From Streptomyces xiamenensis (GTDB lineage: Bacteria > Actinomycetota > Actinomycetes > Streptomycetales > Streptomycetaceae), in NCBI RefSeq assembly GCF_000993785.3, contig NZ_CP009922.3:5828001-5892000 (forward strand): a stretch of 64,000 bases of DNA. Reading direction: 5' to 3'. Position 1 is the stretch's first letter; each line of letters starts with the position of its first letter. The notes under the pieces are model-generated. The model was not told the origin of the DNA. It made no database searches and worked only from the letters and a program-made list of their open reading frames with translations. Positions 59,381 to 64,000 of this stretch are shown in pieces. The position numbers and the translations under genes were made by a program.

Positions 59381-60319
59381 TCAGCCGAGGTGGTTCAAGG
59401 CACCCTGGAAGGCTTCCGCGTGTCCGGCCTCGTCCGCCGCGATCTCCGTGAACAGTTCCGCCGCCTGGACATCGCCGTTGTTCTCGGCGCGGCGGGCGAA
59501 CGTGGGATACATGACCTCCGCCTCGTACGTCTCCCCGGCGATGGACGTGCGGAGGTTGCTCGCCGTGTCGGAGACCAGACCGGCGAGAAGGGCCTCGGCC
59601 GCGAAGTGCTCGCGCAGTTCAACCTCGGCGAGCCCTTCGAACAGGGCGGCGAGCCGCCGCTCGCCTGTGTCCCGCGCGTGCTGGGCGTACAGCATGTACG
59701 TCGCGTTGGCCAGGCCCTCGCCGTGCATGGCGTCGTCGAGGTTGGCCCGGGTCCGGGCGGAGGCCACCTGGGGCAGACCCGCGGGCACCGTGACGGGGTC
59801 CACCTGCGGCGGCGACGGGATCTTTCCCTCTCCGGTGGTGAGCGCCTTGAGGGCGAGGGCCAGCAGTTCCCGGTGCTCGGCTTCGTCCGCCGCGATCTCG
59901 GTGAAGAGTTCGGCGGCGGCGACATCTCCGTCCTGGCGGGCTTCCTCCGCGTAGGTCGGGTACATGGAGGTGGCCTCGAACCGCTCACCCTCCATCGCCT
60001 GACGGATGTTGGCCTCGTTGCTCCCGACGTAGGAGATGAGCCCGGCCTCCTGCGTGAAGTGATCCTCGAACTCGGTCTGCGCGGTGCTCCGGTAGAGCTC
60101 GGCGATCCTGCCGTGCCCCTCCCGGGCCGCCTCGTCGGCGTAGAGAAGGTAGGAGGCGTGGGCGAACCCTTCCCCCCGCATGGCGGCGCGGGTGTCCTGC
60201 ACCGTGCTCAGTGCCGGGGTCTTTGAGTCGGCGACGGCAGCGGGGGCGGTGGCCACGGACACCGCGGTGAGGGCCAGACCGCTGACGGCGGTCGCCAGCC
60301 GGACGAGGGATGGTCTCAT
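59381..60319 (-). CDS. Exported protein with two rubrerythrin-like ferritin domains
   Basis: 312 residues. A signal peptide (LATAVSGLALTAVSVATAPAAVADS) is followed by two copies of a four-helix di-iron domain, about residues 38-165 and 185-312. Each has the helix pairs AMRGEGFAHASYLLYADEA / AMHGEGLANATYMLYAQHA and the ligands in ELFTEIAADEAEHRE / ELFTEIAADEAGHAE. No rubredoxin domain follows. Rubrerythrins are normally cytosolic peroxide reductases, so an exported tandem form is unusual. The ATG at 60319 has only a weak GGGA upstream. Confidence 0.85.
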   Translation of the reverse strand: MRPSLVRLATAVSGLALTAVSVATAPAAVADSKTPALSTVQDTRAAMRGEGFAHASYLLYADEAAREGHGRIAELYRSTAQTEFEDHFTQEAGLISYVGSNEANIRQAMEGERFEATSMYPTYAEEARQDGDVAAAELFTEIAADEAEHRELLALALKALTTGEGKIPSPPQVDPVTVPAGLPQVASARTRANLDDAMHGEGLANATYMLYAQHARDTGERRLAALFEGLAEVELREHFAAEALLAGLVSDTASNLRTSIAGETYEAEVMYPTFARRAENNGDVQAAELFTEIAADEAGHAEAFQGALNHLG

Positions 60320-60706
60320 GGTGGAAATCCCGTTCTCGGAGTTCGTGCGCTGGGTGGGTTCCCGTCATCGTCGGCGTAGCCGCCCGTCGATCCCGGCATC
60401 GCACGACCGTCCGCATCCGAACTCACCGGAGTGGGGGTCCGGTTGTGCACCACTTGGCGTACAGCGCCTGGCCGCGGACAGCCCCATCCCCGGGAAAGGT
60501 GATCCGCCTCCGCCTCCGCCACCAACGGTCACGGGCAGGCAGGACGTGGTCCCGGTGGAACCGGGCCACGCCCAGACCGTGGGCGGGTCGGCCACCCGGT
60601 TTCCCCGCCCTTGCGAGTACCGCCCCGGAGAGGGAGCGTGGAAGAGAAAGGGCGGTCGCGACCCCCCGGGGGAGCGGCCGAGAACGCGGTCCCACGGAGG
60701 CACCCG
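60320..60706. other. Intergenic stretch between divergent rubrerythrin and pncB genes
   Basis: 387 bp that must contain both promoters. I see no gene with family features. The only clear signal is CACGGAGGCACCCG at its end, the ribosome site of pncB. Confidence 0.5.
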
Positions 60707-62056
60707 GTGCCCGAAGCCACGCGAACCGACCTGTACGAAGTGACCATGGCCATGGCCTATCTGGACCATGGGCTGACCGGTGAGGCCACCTTCAGTCTCT
60801 TCGTCCGCTCTCTGCCGCCCGAGCGCGGATTCCTTGTTGCCGCCGGGCTGGAGTCCGTTCTGGACATGCTGGAGCGTTACCACCTGGACGCTCACGACGC
60901 CGCTGTCCTCGCTCACGCCCTCCACCGTCCCGCCGGCGACCTGGCGGCCCTGCGGGGAACCCGGTTCACCGGCTCGGTGCGGGCCATCCCCGAAGGCCGC
61001 ATCGCGCTGGCGAACGAACCCCTGCTGGAAGTCACCGCACCGCTGCCGCAGGCCCAGCTCGTCGAGAGCATGGTGCTCAACCGGATGAGCCACCAGACCG
61101 CCGTCGCCTCCAAAGCGGCACGCTGCGTGATCGCCGCCGCCGGGCGACCGGTCGTGGACTTCTCCCTGCGCCGTACGCACGGGGCCGAGGCGGCGGACCA
61201 GGCGGCACGACTCGGTTCTCTGGTGGGCTTCGCCGCCACCAGCAACGTGGAGGCCGCGCACCGCTACGATCTGCCCGCCACCGGAACGATGGCGCACTCG
61301 TTCATCGAGGCCTTCGAGGACGAGCGCACGGCTTTCCGCGCCTTCGCCGCCTCCCACCCGGGCCCGCTGACACTCCTGGTGGACACCTACGACACCGGAT
61401 CGGGCACCCGGCACGCCGCCGATGTCCTCAAGGAGACCGGCCGGGCGGCCGGGGCCGCGATACGTCTCGACAGTGGCGATCTGGGTGACCTCGCCATCCG
61501 GGCCCGCGGGATCCTGGACGGGGCCGGACTCCCTCAGGTGGCCATCGTGGCCAGCGGCGGGCTGGACGAGTACGCCATCGACACGCTGGTCTCGCGCGGG
61601 GCACCCATCGACACCTATGCGGTGGGCACCAAGGTCGGGGTTTCGGCCGACGCACCCTATCTGGACACCGCGTACAAGCTGGTCTCCTACCGGGGCCGGC
61701 CGACCATGAAACTGTCGACCGGCAAGACGACTCTCCCCGGGCCGCACCAGTCCTGGCGCCGCCCCGGGTACGCGGACCTCACCGGCACCCTCGGGGAATC
61801 CGCGCCGCCGGGCGGCGAACCACTGCTGGAGACGGTGATGCGGGACGGCAGGCGCACCGGCCCGCGGCCGTCGCAGGCAGCCGCGCACCGGCGTTTCGCC
61901 CGGGATTTCGCGATGCTTCCGGCGGCGGCCCGGCGCGTCCGTTCGCCCGACGCCCCCGGAGCGCGACTCTCGCCGACCCTCGCTTCATTGATCGATCAGG
62001 TACGCGAACGGCTCGTTGCACAGGAGAGAGACGAGCATGCGCCGGGTGAGCGGTGA
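60707..62056 (+). CDS. pncB: Nicotinate phosphoribosyltransferase
   Basis: 449-aa NAD-salvage enzyme that joins nicotinate and PRPP. The N-terminal TDLYEVTMAMAYLDHG, the phospho-histidine region DFSLRRTHGAEAADQAARLG (His at about 158), LVDTYDTGSGTRHAADVLKETG, RLDSGDLGDLAIRARGIL and the PRPP-binding VASGGLDEYAID and YAVGTKVGVSADAPYLDTAYKLV are all present. GGAGG lies six bases before GTG 60707; upstream in-frame codons are not protein-like. Streptomycetes often carry a second such gene elsewhere. It converges on the P-type ATPase, 73 bp away. Confidence 0.93.
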   Translation: MPEATRTDLYEVTMAMAYLDHGLTGEATFSLFVRSLPPERGFLVAAGLESVLDMLERYHLDAHDAAVLAHALHRPAGDLAALRGTRFTGSVRAIPEGRIALANEPLLEVTAPLPQAQLVESMVLNRMSHQTAVASKAARCVIAAAGRPVVDFSLRRTHGAEAADQAARLGSLVGFAATSNVEAAHRYDLPATGTMAHSFIEAFEDERTAFRAFAASHPGPLTLLVDTYDTGSGTRHAADVLKETGRAAGAAIRLDSGDLGDLAIRARGILDGAGLPQVAIVASGGLDEYAIDTLVSRGAPIDTYAVGTKVGVSADAPYLDTAYKLVSYRGRPTMKLSTGKTTLPGPHQSWRRPGYADLTGTLGESAPPGGEPLLETVMRDGRRTGPRPSQAAAHRRFARDFAMLPAAARRVRSPDAPGARLSPTLASLIDQVRERLVAQERDEHAPGER

Positions 62057-62129
62057 TCTCGGGTCGCGGTTGGGGCGAGGCGGTCGAAGAGCCGGTGGCC
62101 GAGCCTGTCCCGGCACACCGTCGTCGCGG

Positions 62130-64000
62130 TCAACGGCCGAGTGAGAAGTAGTTCTCCTCCTCCTGCGCGAAGTGCAGCCGCAGCACGGCGTGCAGGCCGT
62201 ACAGGCAATCCCGCAGATCACTGATCTGTTCGGGCCGAAGCTCCGCGGCCTGCCCGGGGGCTCCCCGGCCGGCCAGCTCGAGATGGGTGTGAACACGGTT
62301 GGCCAGCCGCTCGATCTCCGTGTGAGCCCGGCTCATGGTCGCTGTCGCCTCGGTGCCGCCCAGCCAGGCGGCGAGCGCGGGATACAGTTCCCGCTCCTCC
62401 GCCTGCTCGTGGGGGAGCAGCCGTTCCGTCAGCAGCTGGTCGACGCGCCGGACCGCGGGCAGCGCGTGCGAGCCGTCCCGGTCGGAGAGTGCCTCCGCGG
62501 CCTCCCGCGTGGCGTCGACCACCTCCCGCAACTCCGTGTGCTCGGTGGCGAACCGACGCAGCAGTTGACGGGTTCCCGGCTCGATCCGCGGTTCGGTTCC
62601 GCGCAGTGCACGCAGGGCGTTGGCGATCACCGCCATGTCGATGCCTTCCTGCAACAGTGCCCCGGCGGCCGGTGGGATCAATCCCGCCGCCGCGAGAACC
62701 ATGGCGGCGAGGGACAGGATCATGCCGCCCAGAGCACTTTGCACCGCGATGCGGCGGGAGCGGACCGCGATGGTCACGGCATCGGCCAGCCGATCCACGC
62801 GATCCGTGGTCAGGACGACATCGGCCGCCTCGGAGGAGGCGCCGGACCCGGTGGCACCCATCGCCACCCCGATGTCCGCGGCGGCGAGTGCCGGAGCGTC
62901 GTTCACTCCGTCTCCCACCATCACCGTCACCGCGTGCGCGCGCTCCCGGTGAACGGCCTCCACCTTCTGCGCCGGACTCTGTCCGGCTCGGACCGCGTCG
63001 AGCCCGAGCATCATCCCGACCTCACGGGCCGGCTCCGGCCGGTCGCCGGTGAGCATCAGCGTCCGGTCGATGCCGGCCGCTCGCAGTCGGCGCACGGTGC
63101 GGGGGGCGTCGAAGCGCAAAGGGTCCCGCAGCAGTACCGCGCCCACCGGAGTCCCGTCCACGCAGACCCACACCACGGCGGCCCCGTCCAGGACGGCCCG
63201 GTTCTCGGCGGAACGCGCCCACCCCGGCAGCGCGTCGTCGTTCTCTCGCCGTCCCACCGTGACGACGGCCCCGTCGACCACCCCCCGCACGCCCCGTCCC
63301 GGCTCCTCCCCGACGTCACTGGCCGGCCTCAACTCCAGGGACCTGAGGTGCGCTTCGTCGACCAGCGCCCGCGCCAGGACGTGCGAGGAGTACTGGTCCA
63401 CCGATGCGGCGGCCCGCAGGAGGCGTGCCGCGCTCCACCCCTCCGCCAAGGCCACCTCCGTGACCCGTGGCCGGCCGGCGGTCAGTGTGCCGGTCTTGTC
63501 CAGCACGACCGTGCGCGCGTGGCCCAGACGCTCCAGGGCTCCGCCGTCCCGTACCACTACTCCCAGCCGGGCGGCCCGTGCCAGGCCCGAGACGATCGCC
63601 ACCGGAGCCGCCAGGAGCAGCGGGCACGGCGTGGCCACCACCAGTACCGCCACCGCCCGCACCGGGTCCCCGCTCAACCACCAGGCCGATCCGGACACTG
63701 CCAGGGACAGCGGCACGAACCAGGCCGCGTACCGGTCCGCGAGCCTGACCACCGGCGCTCCACCGGCACCCGCCTGCCGGGCGAGGCGGACAATCTCGGC
63801 ATAGGCGCTGTCCGCCTCCGTCGCCGTCGCCCGCATCTCGAAGACGTCGCCCCCGTTGACGGTGCTGCTGCGGACCAGCTCACCCGCCGGATGCTCCCGG
63901 AGCAGGGATTCACCGGTCAGCACCGACTCGTCCAGTACGGCTGTCGTGTCCAGCACCCGGCCGTCCACCGGCACCACATCGCCCGGGCCGACGACCAGTA
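62130..64000 (-). CDS. Heavy-metal P1B-type ATPase with C-terminal hemerythrin domain (5' end outside window)
   Basis: The frame is open to the window edge, so only the last 620 or so residues are visible. The actuator domain has LDESVLTGES; helix 6 has the metal-site motif TPCP; then DKTGTLTAG (phosphorylated Asp), MLTGDRPEPAREVG and GDGVNDAPALAAADIG. After the last helix (GALLQEGIDMAVIANALRAL) about 150 residues form a hemerythrin-like domain: TEHTELREVV, RLLPHEQAEERELYP, RAHTEIERL and LRLHFAQEEENY. A TPC motif plus a hemerythrin tail is the hallmark reported for P1B-5 ATPases (Nia type, Ni/Fe). Metal is inferred only. Confidence 0.9.
   Translation of the reverse strand, partial: LVVGPGDVVPVDGRVLDTTAVLDESVLTGESLLREHPAGELVRSSTVNGGDVFEMRATATEADSAYAEIVRLARQAGAGGAPVVRLADRYAAWFVPLSLAVSGSAWWLSGDPVRAVAVLVVATPCPLLLAAPVAIVSGLARAARLGVVVRDGGALERLGHARTVVLDKTGTLTAGRPRVTEVALAEGWSAARLLRAAASVDQYSSHVLARALVDEAHLRSLELRPASDVGEEPGRGVRGVVDGAVVTVGRRENDDALPGWARSAENRAVLDGAAVVWVCVDGTPVGAVLLRDPLRFDAPRTVRRLRAAGIDRTLMLTGDRPEPAREVGMMLGLDAVRAGQSPAQKVEAVHRERAHAVTVMVGDGVNDAPALAAADIGVAMGATGSGASSEAADVVLTTDRVDRLADAVTIAVRSRRIAVQSALGGMILSLAAMVLAAAGLIPPAAGALLQEGIDMAVIANALRALRGTEPRIEPGTRQLLRRFATEHTELREVVDATREAAEALSDRDGSHALPAVRRVDQLLTERLLPHEQAEERELYPALAAWLGGTEATATMSRAHTEIERLANRVHTHLELAGRGAPGQAAELRPEQISDLRDCLYGLHAVLRLHFAQEEENYFSLGR

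Noticed and set aside
60707..62056. Link of pncB to the neighbouring signalling loci as an NAD-depletion defence
   Set aside because: The enzyme is a standard NAD-salvage transferase, lies 26 kb from the nearest signalling gene, and no NADase or Sirtuin/TIR domain is present.

Overview
The window is 64 kb of very GC-rich DNA with dense, GC-ending codons, AGGAGG-type ribosome sites, frequent GTG starts and many probable leaderless starts. The gene content (GH81, GH35, GH2 and GH18 hydrolases, CUT1-type sugar importers with their own LacI regulators but no ATPase, a DasR-type operator before a chitinase, an F420-type oxidoreductase and NTPase/prion-motif signalling genes) points to a Streptomyces or a close relative. 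No rRNA, tRNA, CRISPR array or intact transposase was seen.

Layout. 0-6.4 kb: sugar and sugar-acid catabolism (GH35 beta-galactosidase, cellulase-like hydrolase, GntR/FCD regulator, KDPG-type aldolase). 6.4-10.5 kb: a VOC/ArsR pair, an aldo-keto reductase, an MFS exporter and a membrane PP2C phosphatase. 10.7-15.9 kb: a signalling locus with a P-loop NTPase, a 77-aa protein, a Crp-type regulator, a cyclase-like protein and a small helical protein. 16-29.8 kb: secreted GH81 glucanase, then two sugar ABC-importer loci, one with a GH2 enzyme, each with a LacI regulator and a recognisable operator. 29.9-34.2 kb: a second signalling locus, a WD40 STAND NTPase and a small helical protein. 34.4-41.3 kb: a patchy accessory stretch with a truncated metallo-hydrolase, an exported alpha/beta hydrolase, an ABC exporter, frameshifted DUF998 and PQQ-propeller remnants, a SUKH-like gene and a toxin-antitoxin-like pair. 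41.5-47.3 kb: two DHFR-like proteins, an AraC regulator, a PLP enzyme, a DUF402 protein and a GH18 chitinase. 47.3-53.6 kb: a six-gene Mrp cation/proton antiporter operon. 53.8-64 kb: an F420 oxidoreductase, MerR and TetR regulators, an SDR, a hairpin repeat beside a broken gene, an exported double rubrerythrin, nicotinate phosphoribosyltransferase and a metal P-type ATPase fused to a hemerythrin domain that runs off the end.

The most interesting content is the pair of signalling loci. In both, a STAND-type NTPase carries a short Gly/Ser-rich beta motif at its N-terminus, and neighbouring small proteins carry related motifs at their C-termini. This is the architecture described for bacterial amyloid signalling motifs (BASS, RHIM-like) linking NLR-like proteins to BELL-domain effectors. 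At the first locus a 77-aa protein carries both motif types: one matches its NTPase, the other matches the C-termini of a cyclase-like protein and a BELL-like protein. It could therefore be a prion-type adaptor joining one receptor to two outputs. The two BELL-like proteins resemble each other, so the window seems to hold two related regulated-cell-death or signalling systems, one expanded with a cyclase-like arm and a Crp-type regulator.
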